Source: Pseudomonas sp. BN417 (GTDB lineage Bacteria; Pseudomonadota; Gammaproteobacteria; Pseudomonadales; Pseudomonadaceae). Taken from it: DNA of 64,000 nt. This document shows positions 54,251 to 62,830 of the stretch, one piece after another. The position numbers and the translations under genes are program-made. The DNA lies in the NCBI RefSeq assembly GCF_029871205.1, contig NZ_SSOJ01000069.1:1-64000 (forward strand). Direction: 5' to 3'. The notes below the pieces were generated by a model. That model saw only the letters and a program-made list of their open reading frames with translations, had not been told where the DNA came from and did no database searches. The first letter of the stretch is position 1. Each line of letters opens with the position of its first letter.

Positions 54251-55903
54251 TTACAGCAGCATGGTACGGATATCCGCCAGCACGTCGCTGAGGCGCTTGG
54301 TGAAGCGCGCGGCGGCGGCACCGTTGATCACGCGGTGGTCGTAGGAGAGCGACAGCGGCAGCATCAGGCGCGGCTGGAAGGCCTTGCCGTCCCAAACCGG
54401 CTGCATCGCGGCCTTGGACACACCGAGTATCGCCACCTCAGGCGCGTTGACGATCGGCGTGAAGCCGGTGCCGCCAATATGGCCGAGGCTGGAGATGGTG
54501 AAGCAGGCGCCTTGCATGGCGTCGGCGGACAGCTTCTTGGTGCGTGCCTTCTCCGCCAGTTCGGCGGCCTCGGCGGCCAGTTGCAGCAGGCTCTTCTGGT
54601 CGACGTCGCGGATGACCGGCACCAGCAGGCCGTCCGGGGTGTCCACGGCGAAGCCGATGTGCACGTACTTCTTGCGGATCAGCGCCTTGCCGCTGGGGGC
54701 CAGGGAGCTGTTGAAGTCCGGAAGTTCCTTGAGCAGGTAGGCGCAGGCCTTGAGCAGCAGCGGCAGGACGGTCAGCTTGACGCCAGCCTTCTCCGCCACG
54801 GCCTTCTGGGCCACGCGGAAGGCTTCCAGCTCGGTGATGTCGGCCGAATCGAACTGGGTCACGTGCGGGACGTTGAGCCAGCTGCGATGCAGGTTGGCGG
54901 CGCCGACCTGCATCAGGCGGGTCATGGCCACTTCTTCGATCTCGCCGAACTTGCTGAAGTCCACCACCGGGATCGGCGGGATGCCGGCACCGCCAGTCGC
55001 GGCGGCAGCGGCAGCCGGGGCTTCCTTGGCCTTCTGCATCATGGCCTTGACGTAGGCCTGCACGTCTTCCTTGAGCACGCGGCCGTGCGGGCCAGTGGCC
55101 GGTACCACGCTCAGCTCGACGCCGAACTCGCGAGCCAGCTGGCGCACTGCCGGGCCGGCATGGACCTTGGCGCCGCTGGAACGTGCCGGTACACCAGTCG
55201 TGCTCGCAGCCGCAGCCGCCAGCGCGGCGATGGCGCTGACCTCGGCGGCCGCGACCGGGTGGGCGCCTTCCGGTACGCGGTGCACCGGTTGGCTCGCCTG
55301 GGCCGGAGCCGTGGCAGCCGGAGCGGCGCCCGCCACTCGCAGCTTGAGGATCAGGTCGCCGGTGCCGACTTCGGCATCCAGCTTGACCTCGACGCTCTCC
55401 ACCACGCCAGCGGCGGGGGAGGGGATCTCCATGCTGGCCTTGTCGGACTCCAGGGTGATCAGCGACTGGTCGGCTTCGACGGTGTCGCCGGCCTTGACCA
55501 GTACTTCGATGACCTTGGCCGTGCCGTCCGAGCCGATGTCCGGAACGAAAATGTCCTGCACGGTCTGGCCGGCGGCTGCGGGGGCGGCAGCCGGAGCCGG
55601 GGCAGCGGCGGGCTTCTCTTCAGCCTTGGGCGCGGGAGCGGCTGCCTGCGCGGGCGCCGCGGCGGCGGCACCCTCGACTTCCAGTTCCAGCAGTTCGTCA
55701 CCTTCCTTCAGGTGATCGCCGAGCTTGACCTTCAGGCTCTTGATCACACCGGACATGGGCGCGGGGATCTCCATGCTGGCCTTGTCCGATTCCAGGGTCA
55801 GCAGGCTCTGGTCGGCCTCGATGCGGTCGCCAACCTTGACGAACAGCTCGATCACTTCACCTTCGCCGCTGCCGATGTCGGGTACGCGAATCAATTTACT
55901 CAC
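54251..55903 (-). CDS. aceF: Pyruvate dehydrogenase E2, dihydrolipoamide acetyltransferase
   Basis: A 550-residue E2 core of the pyruvate dehydrogenase complex. Two N-terminal lipoyl domains carry the lipoylated Lys41 and Lys155 (each in ESDKASMEIP), joined by Ala/Pro-rich linkers; a peripheral subunit-binding domain follows (GPAVRQLAREFGVELSVVP), then the catalytic acetyltransferase domain. The active-site motif is HRVING rather than HxxxDG, with Asn in the fourth position, as in Azotobacter. E. coli E2 has three lipoyl domains, this one two. It follows aceE by 11 nt and ends in a strong terminator. Confidence 0.97.
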   Translation of the reverse strand: MSKLIRVPDIGSGEGEVIELFVKVGDRIEADQSLLTLESDKASMEIPAPMSGVIKSLKVKLGDHLKEGDELLELEVEGAAAAAPAQAAAPAPKAEEKPAAAPAPAAAPAAAGQTVQDIFVPDIGSDGTAKVIEVLVKAGDTVEADQSLITLESDKASMEIPSPAAGVVESVEVKLDAEVGTGDLILKLRVAGAAPAATAPAQASQPVHRVPEGAHPVAAAEVSAIAALAAAAASTTGVPARSSGAKVHAGPAVRQLAREFGVELSVVPATGPHGRVLKEDVQAYVKAMMQKAKEAPAAAAAATGGAGIPPIPVVDFSKFGEIEEVAMTRLMQVGAANLHRSWLNVPHVTQFDSADITELEAFRVAQKAVAEKAGVKLTVLPLLLKACAYLLKELPDFNSSLAPSGKALIRKKYVHIGFAVDTPDGLLVPVIRDVDQKSLLQLAAEAAELAEKARTKKLSADAMQGACFTISSLGHIGGTGFTPIVNAPEVAILGVSKAAMQPVWDGKAFQPRLMLPLSLSYDHRVINGAAAARFTKRLSDVLADIRTMLL

Positions 55904-55914
55904 AATGCGTCTCC

Positions 55915-58560
55915 TCAGCAGTCCAGCGGGTTGCGTTTTTCGGGGTCGATGCCGAACTTGGCGATGGCCTCGGCCACGACCTTGGGCTCGATCTCGCCGC
56001 GGTCCGCCAGGGCTTCCAGGGTCGCCAGGACCACCCAGTAACGGTCAACCTCGAAGAAGTGGCGCAGTTTCCTGCGGGTGTCGCTGCGGCCGAAGCCGTC
56101 GGTGCCGAGGACCTTGTACTCCTTGCCCGGAATCCACTGGCGGATCTGGTCGGCGAACAGCTTCATGTAGTCGGTGGAGGCCACGACCGGACCCTTGCGG
56201 CCGGCCAGGCACTGCTCGACATACGTCTGCTGCGGCTTCTGTTCCGGGTGCAGGCGGTTGTGACGCTCGACGGCCAGGCCTTCGCGGCGCAGTTCGTTGA
56301 AGCTGGTGACGCTCCAGACGTCGGCGCCGACGTTGAACTGCTCGCGGAGGATCTTCGCCGCTTCGCGGACTTCGCGCAGGATGGTGCCCGAGCCCAGCAG
56401 TTGCACGTGGTGCGCGGCATCCTTCTTGTCTTCTTCCAGAAGGTACATGCCCTTGATGATGCCTTCCTCGACGCCTTCCGGCAGCGCGGGCTGCTGGTAG
56501 GCCTCGTTCATCACGGTGATGTAGTAGAAGATGTTCTGCTGCTCTTCGGTCATCTGGCGGATGCCTTCACGCACGATCACCGCCAGCTCATAGCCGTAGG
56601 TGGGGTCGTAGGTGCGGCAGTTGGGGATGGTGGCCGCCATGATGTGGCTGTGGCCGTCCTCGTGCTGCAGGCCTTCGCCGTTCAGGGTGGTACGACCCGA
56701 GGTGCCGCCGATCAGGAAGCCACGGGTGCGGCTATCGCCGGCAGCCCAGGCCAGGTCGCCGATACGCTGGAAGCCGAACATCGAGTAGAAGATGTAGAAC
56801 GGCAGCATCGGCTGGTTGTGGTTGCTGTACGAGGTGCCGGCGGCGATGAAGGAGGACATGGCGCCCGCTTCGTTGATGCCTTCCTCGAGGATCTGGCCCT
56901 TCTTGTCCTCCCTGTAGAACATCACCTGGTCCTTGTCCACCGGCTCGTAGAGCTGGCCGACCGAGGAGTAGATGCCCAACTGGCGGAACATGCCTTCCAT
57001 ACCGAAGGTACGGGCCTCGTCCGGAATGATCGGGACGATGCGCTGGCCGAGCTCCTTGTCCTTGACCAGCTGCGAGAGGATGCGCACGAAGGCCATGGTG
57101 GTGGAGATTTCACGGTCGCCGGAGCCGTCGAGGATGGCTTTCAGGGTTTCCAGCGGCGGGGTCGGGATGCTGAAGCTGTTGGCGCGGCGCTGCGGCACGT
57201 AACCGCCCAGGGCGGCGCGGCGCTCGTGCAGGTACTTGTGCTCGGCGCTGCCTTGCTCGGGACGGTAGAACGGCAGTTTTTCCAGGTCTTCGTCCCTGAC
57301 CGGGATGTCGAAGCGGTCGCGGAACTGCTTCAGGCTCTCGACGTCGACCTTCTTGACGTTGTGGGCGATGTTCTTCGCTTCGCCGGCGCCGGTGCCATAG
57401 CCCTTGATGGTCTTGGCCAGGACGACGGTGGGCTGGCCCTTGTGGTTGACCGCCTGGTGGTAGGCCGCATAGACCTTGTAGGGGTCGTGGCCGCCACGGT
57501 TGAGCTTCCAGATCTCGTCGTCGGAAAGGTCCTTGACCATTTCCTTGAGTTCCGGGGTGTTGAAGAAGTTCTCGCGGACGTAGGCACCGTCCTTGGCCTT
57601 GTAGTTCTGGTACTCGCCGTCGACCGCTTCGTCCATGCGGCGCTGCAGGGCACCATCGGCGTCCTTGGCGAACAGCGGGTCCCAGAAGCGGCCCCAGACC
57701 ACCTTGTTCACGTTCCACTGGGCGCCGCGGAAGACACCTTCCAGCTCCTGGATGATCTTGCCGTTGCCGCGGACCGGGCCGTCGAGGCGCTGCAGGTTGC
57801 AGTTGATGACGAAGATCAGGTTGTCCAGCTTCTCGCGGCCGGCCAGGGAGATGGCGCCGAGGGATTCCGGCTCGTCGCACTCGCCGTCACCCATGAAGCA
57901 CCAGACCTTCTGCTTGCCGGCGGGGATGAAGCCGCGGCTTTCCAGGTACTTCATGAAGCGCGCCTGGTAGATGGCCTGGATCGGGCCGAGGCCCATGGAC
58001 ACGGTGGGGAACTGCCAGAAGTCCGGCATCAGCCAGGGGTGCGGGTAGGAGGACAGGCCCTTGCCGTCCACTTCCTGGCGGAAGTTGGTCATCTGGTCTT
58101 CGCTGATGCGGCCTTCGAGGAAGGCGCGGGCATAGATGCCGGGGGAGGCGTGGCCCTGATAGAAGATCAGGTCGCCGCCATGCTCGTCGGTGGGAGCCTG
58201 GAAGAAGTAGTTGAAGCCGATGTCGTAGAGGGTCGCCGAGGACGCGAAGCTGGAGATGTGGCCGCCCAGGTCCGGGTCGTGCAGGTTGGTGCGCATGACC
58301 ATTGCCAGGGCATTCCAGCGCACCAGGGAGCGGATGCGGCGTTCCATGAACAGGTCGCCGGGCATGCGGGCTTCGTGAGTCAATGGAATGCTGTTGCGAT
58401 ACGGCGTGGTGATGGCGTAGGGCAGTTGGGTGCCGCTGCGGGTGGCCAACTCGCCCATGCGGGTCAGCAGGTAGTGCGCGCGGTCTTCACCTTCTTTGTC
58501 GAGTACGGACTCCAGGGCGTCCAGCCATTCCTGGGTTTCGACGATATCGAGGTCTTGCAT
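55915..58560 (-). CDS. aceE: Pyruvate dehydrogenase E1 component
   Basis: An 881-residue homodimeric thiamine-diphosphate enzyme that decarboxylates pyruvate and acetylates E2 lipoyl groups. The ThDP-binding GDGECDEPESLGA...INCNLQ region and the central EGINEAGAMSSFIAAGTSYS segment are characteristic of homodimeric E1p. Unlike alpha/beta E1 systems, a single gene suffices. It has GGAG 8 nt before the ATG at 58558-58560, and a regulatory region with two FadR-type palindromes lies upstream in the divergent gap to glnE. Confidence 0.97.
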   Translation of the reverse strand: MQDLDIVETQEWLDALESVLDKEGEDRAHYLLTRMGELATRSGTQLPYAITTPYRNSIPLTHEARMPGDLFMERRIRSLVRWNALAMVMRTNLHDPDLGGHISSFASSATLYDIGFNYFFQAPTDEHGGDLIFYQGHASPGIYARAFLEGRISEDQMTNFRQEVDGKGLSSYPHPWLMPDFWQFPTVSMGLGPIQAIYQARFMKYLESRGFIPAGKQKVWCFMGDGECDEPESLGAISLAGREKLDNLIFVINCNLQRLDGPVRGNGKIIQELEGVFRGAQWNVNKVVWGRFWDPLFAKDADGALQRRMDEAVDGEYQNYKAKDGAYVRENFFNTPELKEMVKDLSDDEIWKLNRGGHDPYKVYAAYHQAVNHKGQPTVVLAKTIKGYGTGAGEAKNIAHNVKKVDVESLKQFRDRFDIPVRDEDLEKLPFYRPEQGSAEHKYLHERRAALGGYVPQRRANSFSIPTPPLETLKAILDGSGDREISTTMAFVRILSQLVKDKELGQRIVPIIPDEARTFGMEGMFRQLGIYSSVGQLYEPVDKDQVMFYREDKKGQILEEGINEAGAMSSFIAAGTSYSNHNQPMLPFYIFYSMFGFQRIGDLAWAAGDSRTRGFLIGGTSGRTTLNGEGLQHEDGHSHIMAATIPNCRTYDPTYGYELAVIVREGIRQMTEEQQNIFYYITVMNEAYQQPALPEGVEEGIIKGMYLLEEDKKDAAHHVQLLGSGTILREVREAAKILREQFNVGADVWSVTSFNELRREGLAVERHNRLHPEQKPQQTYVEQCLAGRKGPVVASTDYMKLFADQIRQWIPGKEYKVLGTDGFGRSDTRRKLRHFFEVDRYWVVLATLEALADRGEIEPKVVAEAIAKFGIDPEKRNPLDC

Positions 58561-58669
58561 GGCTTGCTCCAGGGCGGAAAGGCTTCCAGAATCGGATGCC
58601 AGTGGTCACGGCCGGCCTTATGGGCGACCGCGGCGAAATTCTTGTTACCGGGGGGTAGAACCGGGCTCG

Positions 58670-58736
58670 TGTAGTTTTACTACAAATCGACGAAGGTTTC
58701 AGCACTCTGGATACAATCTTTCGTAGTAAAACTACA
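58670..58736. promoter_or_regulatory. Paired FadR/GntR-type palindromes between aceE and glnE
   Basis: Site 1 (58670-58684) is TGTAGT-TTT-ACTACA, a perfect palindrome. Site 2 (58723-58735) is GTAGT-AAA-ACTAC. Both contain TNGTNNNACNA, the consensus of FadR-subfamily GntR regulators (PdhR, LldR). Centres are 52 bp apart, about five helical turns. The 14-nt arms 58670-58683 and 58723-58736 are also exact inverted copies. TACAAT (58712-58717) between the sites is a possible plus-strand -10. The natural candidate is a pyruvate- or lactate-responsive PdhR-like repressor of aceEF; no such gene is in the window. Confidence 0.6.
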
Positions 58737-58840
58737 GATCGCGCGGCGCAGTCGGCTGAAAGCCCCGAGTTAGAGCTATTCCGCCACCGCTGCGCTAGCT
58801 GCGGGCCCAGCCGAGACCCGCAGCCCACAAAGGATAGACC

Positions 58841-61771
58841 ATGAGCCTGCCGCCGCCGGCCGCCCTGTCGGCCAACCTCCAGCCCAGCGCCGATCGGGCG
58901 TTGTCGGCCTTCCGCTCCGCCCTCGCCGAACAGATCCAGGAATTCGCCGCCTGGCCCGACGAACGGCAGCAAGCCTTCGTTCGTGTCGCTGCTGCCAGCG
59001 ATTTTGTCGCCGAGCAGGCCCAGCGCGACCCAGCCATGCTGCTGGCGCTGGCCGCTTCCGGTGAACTGGAACGGAGCCTGGCGCCGGGCGAGCTGCGGAC
59101 CCAGGTGTCGGAGCTGCTGGAGGGCTGCGCCGAGGAAGATGAGCTGGGCCGGCGCCTGCGCCGCTACCGCAACCGCCAGCAGCTGCGCATCATCTGGCGC
59201 GACCTGACCCGCCAGGCGGATCTTGCGGAAACCTGCTGCGACCTTTCGGACCTCGCCGACGCCTGCATCGACCTCGCCTATCACTGGCTCTACAGCCGCC
59301 ACTGCGCCCAGTTCGGTACCCCCATCGGCCGTCGCTCCGGCCAGCCGCAGCACCTTGTAGTGCTCGGCATGGGCAAGTTGGGCGCGCACGAGCTGAATCT
59401 GTCTTCGGATATCGACCTGATCTTCGGCTACCCCGAGGGCGGCGAAACCGAGGGCGCCAAGCGTGCCCTGGATAACCAGGAATTCTTCACCCGCCTCGGC
59501 CAGCGGCTGATCAAGGCGCTGGACGTGATCACCGTGGACGGTTTCGTCTTCCGCGTGGACATGCGCCTGCGCCCCTACGGCTCCTCCGGGCCGCTGGTGT
59601 TCAGCTTCAATGCCCTGGAGCAGTACTACCAGGACCAGGGGCGCGACTGGGAACGCTACGCCATGATCAAGGCGCGGGTGGTGGGGGGCGACCAGGCGGC
59701 CGGGGGCCAGCTGTTGCAGATGCTGCGGCCCTTCGTCTATCGCCGCTACCTGGACTTCTCCGCCATCGAGGCGCTGCGCTCGATGAAGCAACTGATCCAG
59801 CAGGAAGTGCGGCGCAAGGGTATGACCGACAACGTCAAGCTCGGCTCCGGCGGCATTCGCGAAGTCGAGTTCATTGCCCAGGCCTTCCAGTTGATCCACG
59901 GCGGGCGCGACCTCAGCCTGCAGCAGCGGCCGTTGCTCAAGGTGCTGGATACCCTGGAAGGTCAAGGCTACCTGCCGCCGCCAGTGGTGGCGGAAATGAA
60001 AGAGGGCTACGAGTTCCTTCGTTATACCGAGCACGCCCTGCAAGCGATTGCCGATCGCCAGACGCAGATGCTGCCGGACAGCGACCTGGACCGCGCTCGC
60101 GTCGCTTTCATCATGGGCTTCGATGACTGGTCGGCCTTCCATGAGCGCCTGATGTATTGGCGTGGGCGCGTCGAGTGGCACTTCCAGCAAGTGATCGCCG
60201 ACCCGGATGAAGAAGAGGGTGGCGGTGAAAGCTGCATCGGCGGCGAGTGGCTGCCGCTCTGGGAGGAGGCCCTGGACGAAGAGGGCGCCTGTCGCCAGCT
60301 GGGCGAGGCGGGCTTCACCGAGCCGGCCACTGCCAGGCGCCGGCTCAGCGACCTGCGCAACGGTCCACAAGTACGCGCCATGCAGCGCCTCGGCCGCGAG
60401 CGTCTGGATGCCTTCATGCCGCGCCTGTTGAATATGACCGTGGAACACGGCAATCCCGACCTGGTGCTGGAGCGCGTGTTGCCCATGGTGGAGAAGGTGG
60501 CGCGCCGCTCGGCCTACCTGGTGCTGCTGAGCGAGAACCCCGGGGCGCTGCAGCGGCTGATCGAGCTTTGCGCGGCCAGCCCCTGGATCGCCGAACAGAT
60601 CACCCGCTTCCCGCTGCTGCTGGACGAGCTGCTCAACGAAGGGCGCCTGTACCGTCCGCCGCTGGCCCCGGAGCTGGCCGCCGAACTGCGCGAGCGCCTC
60701 ACCCGCATTCCCGAAGACGACCTTGAACAGCAGATGGAGGCCCTGCGCCACTTCAAGCTGGCCCACAGCCTGCGGGTAGCGGCTTCGGAGATCGCCGGCA
60801 CCCTGCCGCTGATGAAGGTCAGCGACTACCTGACCTGGCTGGCCGAGGCCATCCTCGACCAAGTGCTGGCGCTGTCCTGGCGCTACAACGTGGCCAAGTT
60901 CGGCACGCCGAAGCGCGCCGACGGTAGCCTCTGCGACCCGGATTTCATCATCGTCGGCTATGGCAAGGTGGGCGGCCTGGAGTTCGGCCATGGTTCGGAC
61001 CTGGACCTGGTGTTCATCCATGATGGCGATCCCGAGGCCGAGACTGACGGCGCCAAGCCCATAGATGGCGCCCAGTTCTTCACTCGCCTGGGTCAGCGCA
61101 TCATCCACCTGCTCACCACCCAGACCACTTCCGGCTCCCTCTATGACGTCGACATGCGCCTGCGCCCCTCGGGCGCGGCGGGCCTGTTGGTCAGCTCGCT
61201 CGGTGCCTTCCAGCGCTACCAGGAAAACGAGGCCTGGACCTGGGAGCACCAGGCGCTGGTGCGCGCGCGGGTGCTGGTGGGCTCGCCACGGGTCGCCAGC
61301 GCCTTCGAACAGGTGCGCCTGGCGGTGCTCGGCCGCGAACGCGACCTGCCCAAGCTGCGCGCCGAGGTCAGCGAGATGCGGGCGAAGATGCGCGACAACC
61401 TCGGCACCCGCGAAACCGCTGCCGGAACCACGCCGAATGCCTTCGAGGCCGCGGCCGCCTTCGATCTGAAGCAGGATGCCGGCGGTATCGTCGATATCGA
61501 ATTTATGGTGCAATATGCGGCCCTGGCCTGGTCACGACAGCACCCTGAGCTGGTTCGTTACACCGATAACATCCGCATTCTGGATGGCCTGGAGCAGGCA
61601 GACCTGCTGACCGGCGACGAGGTTCGCCTGCTGCAGGAGGCCTACAAAGCCTATCGTTCAGCGGCCCATCGCCAGGCCTTGCAGAAGCAGCCGGGGGTAG
61701 TGGGCGGGGACCAGTTCCACGCGGAGCGCCAAGGCGTGATGCGGATCTGGCGTGAGTTGGGCTTGAACTGA
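58841..61771 (+). CDS. glnE: Glutamine synthetase adenylyltransferase/adenylyl-removing enzyme
   Basis: A 976-residue bifunctional enzyme that adenylylates and deadenylylates GlnA in response to PII. Two nucleotidyltransferase domains are visible: the first with LGMGKLGAHELNLSSDIDLIF around residue 177 and the second with VGYGKVGGLEFGHGSDLDLVF around residue 706. AAGGA is 7 nt before the ATG at 58841. Both NT motifs keep the G-x-GK-GG and SDxDL cores. Together with gltBD this window holds two elements of ammonium assimilation. Confidence 0.96.
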   Translation: MSLPPPAALSANLQPSADRALSAFRSALAEQIQEFAAWPDERQQAFVRVAAASDFVAEQAQRDPAMLLALAASGELERSLAPGELRTQVSELLEGCAEEDELGRRLRRYRNRQQLRIIWRDLTRQADLAETCCDLSDLADACIDLAYHWLYSRHCAQFGTPIGRRSGQPQHLVVLGMGKLGAHELNLSSDIDLIFGYPEGGETEGAKRALDNQEFFTRLGQRLIKALDVITVDGFVFRVDMRLRPYGSSGPLVFSFNALEQYYQDQGRDWERYAMIKARVVGGDQAAGGQLLQMLRPFVYRRYLDFSAIEALRSMKQLIQQEVRRKGMTDNVKLGSGGIREVEFIAQAFQLIHGGRDLSLQQRPLLKVLDTLEGQGYLPPPVVAEMKEGYEFLRYTEHALQAIADRQTQMLPDSDLDRARVAFIMGFDDWSAFHERLMYWRGRVEWHFQQVIADPDEEEGGGESCIGGEWLPLWEEALDEEGACRQLGEAGFTEPATARRRLSDLRNGPQVRAMQRLGRERLDAFMPRLLNMTVEHGNPDLVLERVLPMVEKVARRSAYLVLLSENPGALQRLIELCAASPWIAEQITRFPLLLDELLNEGRLYRPPLAPELAAELRERLTRIPEDDLEQQMEALRHFKLAHSLRVAASEIAGTLPLMKVSDYLTWLAEAILDQVLALSWRYNVAKFGTPKRADGSLCDPDFIIVGYGKVGGLEFGHGSDLDLVFIHDGDPEAETDGAKPIDGAQFFTRLGQRIIHLLTTQTTSGSLYDVDMRLRPSGAAGLLVSSLGAFQRYQENEAWTWEHQALVRARVLVGSPRVASAFEQVRLAVLGRERDLPKLRAEVSEMRAKMRDNLGTRETAAGTTPNAFEAAAAFDLKQDAGGIVDIEFMVQYAALAWSRQHPELVRYTDNIRILDGLEQADLLTGDEVRLLQEAYKAYRSAAHRQALQKQPGVVGGDQFHAERQGVMRIWRELGLN

Positions 61772-61813
61772 CTCGTCTGGCTGAACCAATCGAATTCTTG
61801 AGGAGCTGGCAAT

Positions 61814-62737
61814 ATGTCGATGGCCGATCGTGATGGCGTGATCTGGTATGACGGCGAACTGGTACCGTGGCGCGAAGCGACCACCCATGTGCTGACCCAC
61901 ACCCTGCACTACGGCATGGGCGTGTTCGAAGGCGTGCGCGCCTACAACACCCCGGACGGCACGGCCATCTTCCGCCTGCAGGCGCACACCGATCGCCTGT
62001 TCGACTCGGCCCACATCATGAACATGCAGATCCCGTACTCCAAGGACGAGATCAACGAGGCCACCCGCGCCGCCGTTCGTGAGAACAACCTGGAAAGCGC
62101 CTACATCCGCCCGATGGTGTTCTACGGAAGCGAAGGCATGGGCCTGCGCGCCACCGGCCTGAAGGTCCACGTGATAGTCGCCGCCTGGAACTGGGGCGCC
62201 TACATGGGCGAAGAGGCCCTGCAGCAAGGCATCAAGGTGCGCACCAGCTCCTTCACCCGCCACCATGTGAACATCTCGATGACCCGCGCCAAGTCCAACG
62301 GCGCCTACATCAACTCCATGCTGGCCCTGCAGGAAGCCATTTCCGGCGGTGCCGACGAAGCCATGATGCTCGACCCGGAAGGCTACGTGGCCGAAGGCTC
62401 CGGCGAGAACATCTTCATCATCAAGGACGGTGTGCTCTACACCCCCGAGGTGACCGCCTGCCTCAACGGCATCACTCGCGCCACCGTGCTGCGCCTGGCC
62501 GACGAGCTCGGCATCAAGCTGGTGGAGAAGCGCATCACCCGTGATGAGGTGTACATCGCCGACGAGGCCTTCTTCACCGGCACCGCCGCTGAAGTCACCC
62601 CGATCCGCGAAGTGGATGGCCGCAAGATCGGCCTCGGCCGCCGTGGCCCGGTGACCGAAAAGCTGCAGAAAGCCTACTTCGATCTGGTGGCCGGCAAGAC
62701 CTCCGCTCACCCCGAGTGGCGCACCCTGGTCAAGTAA
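61814..62737 (+). CDS. ilvE: Branched-chain amino acid aminotransferase
   Basis: A 307-residue fold-type IV PLP enzyme that makes or degrades Leu, Ile and Val. The PLP lysine is Lys160 in TRAKSNGAYINS; the GTAAEVTPI loop and the ECWEGSGENIF-like segment YVAEGSGENIFIIKDG are typical. GAGGAG precedes the ATG, which lies 42 nt after glnE, so cotranscription is plausible. A CAAGC-rich hairpin separates it from waaF. Confidence 0.96.
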   Translation: MSMADRDGVIWYDGELVPWREATTHVLTHTLHYGMGVFEGVRAYNTPDGTAIFRLQAHTDRLFDSAHIMNMQIPYSKDEINEATRAAVRENNLESAYIRPMVFYGSEGMGLRATGLKVHVIVAAWNWGAYMGEEALQQGIKVRTSSFTRHHVNISMTRAKSNGAYINSMLALQEAISGGADEAMMLDPEGYVAEGSGENIFIIKDGVLYTPEVTACLNGITRATVLRLADELGIKLVEKRITRDEVYIADEAFFTGTAAEVTPIREVDGRKIGLGRRGPVTEKLQKAYFDLVAGKTSAHPEWRTLVK

Positions 62738-62744
62738 ACCGACA

Positions 62745-62826
62745 AAGCTGCAAGCAGCAAGCCGCAAGCCGCAAGTGGTCACCACCGCTTGAAGCTTGCG
62801 GCTTGTCGCTTGAGGCTTGAAGCTGC
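62745..62826. repeat. CAAGC/GCTTG-rich inverted repeat between ilvE and waaF
   Basis: The left arm repeats caagc/gcaag units (agctgcaagcagcaagccgc) and pairs with the right arm (gcttgcggcttgtcgcttga...) around the centre aagtggtcaccaccgctt at 62772-62790. It occupies almost the entire intergenic gap and ends 4 bp before the waaF ATG. It is the same family as 6014-6078 and 10838-10872. Confidence 0.7.
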
Positions 62827-62830
62827 CCTT

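Noticed and set aside
56059-58674. Long open frame on the plus strand over aceE
   Set aside because: aceE on the minus strand is complete and conserved; the opposite frame is a coding shadow.
58487-61513. A 1008-codon open frame antisense to glnE
   Set aside because: The plus strand encodes GlnE with both nucleotidyltransferase motifs; the antisense product is low-complexity and matches no family.
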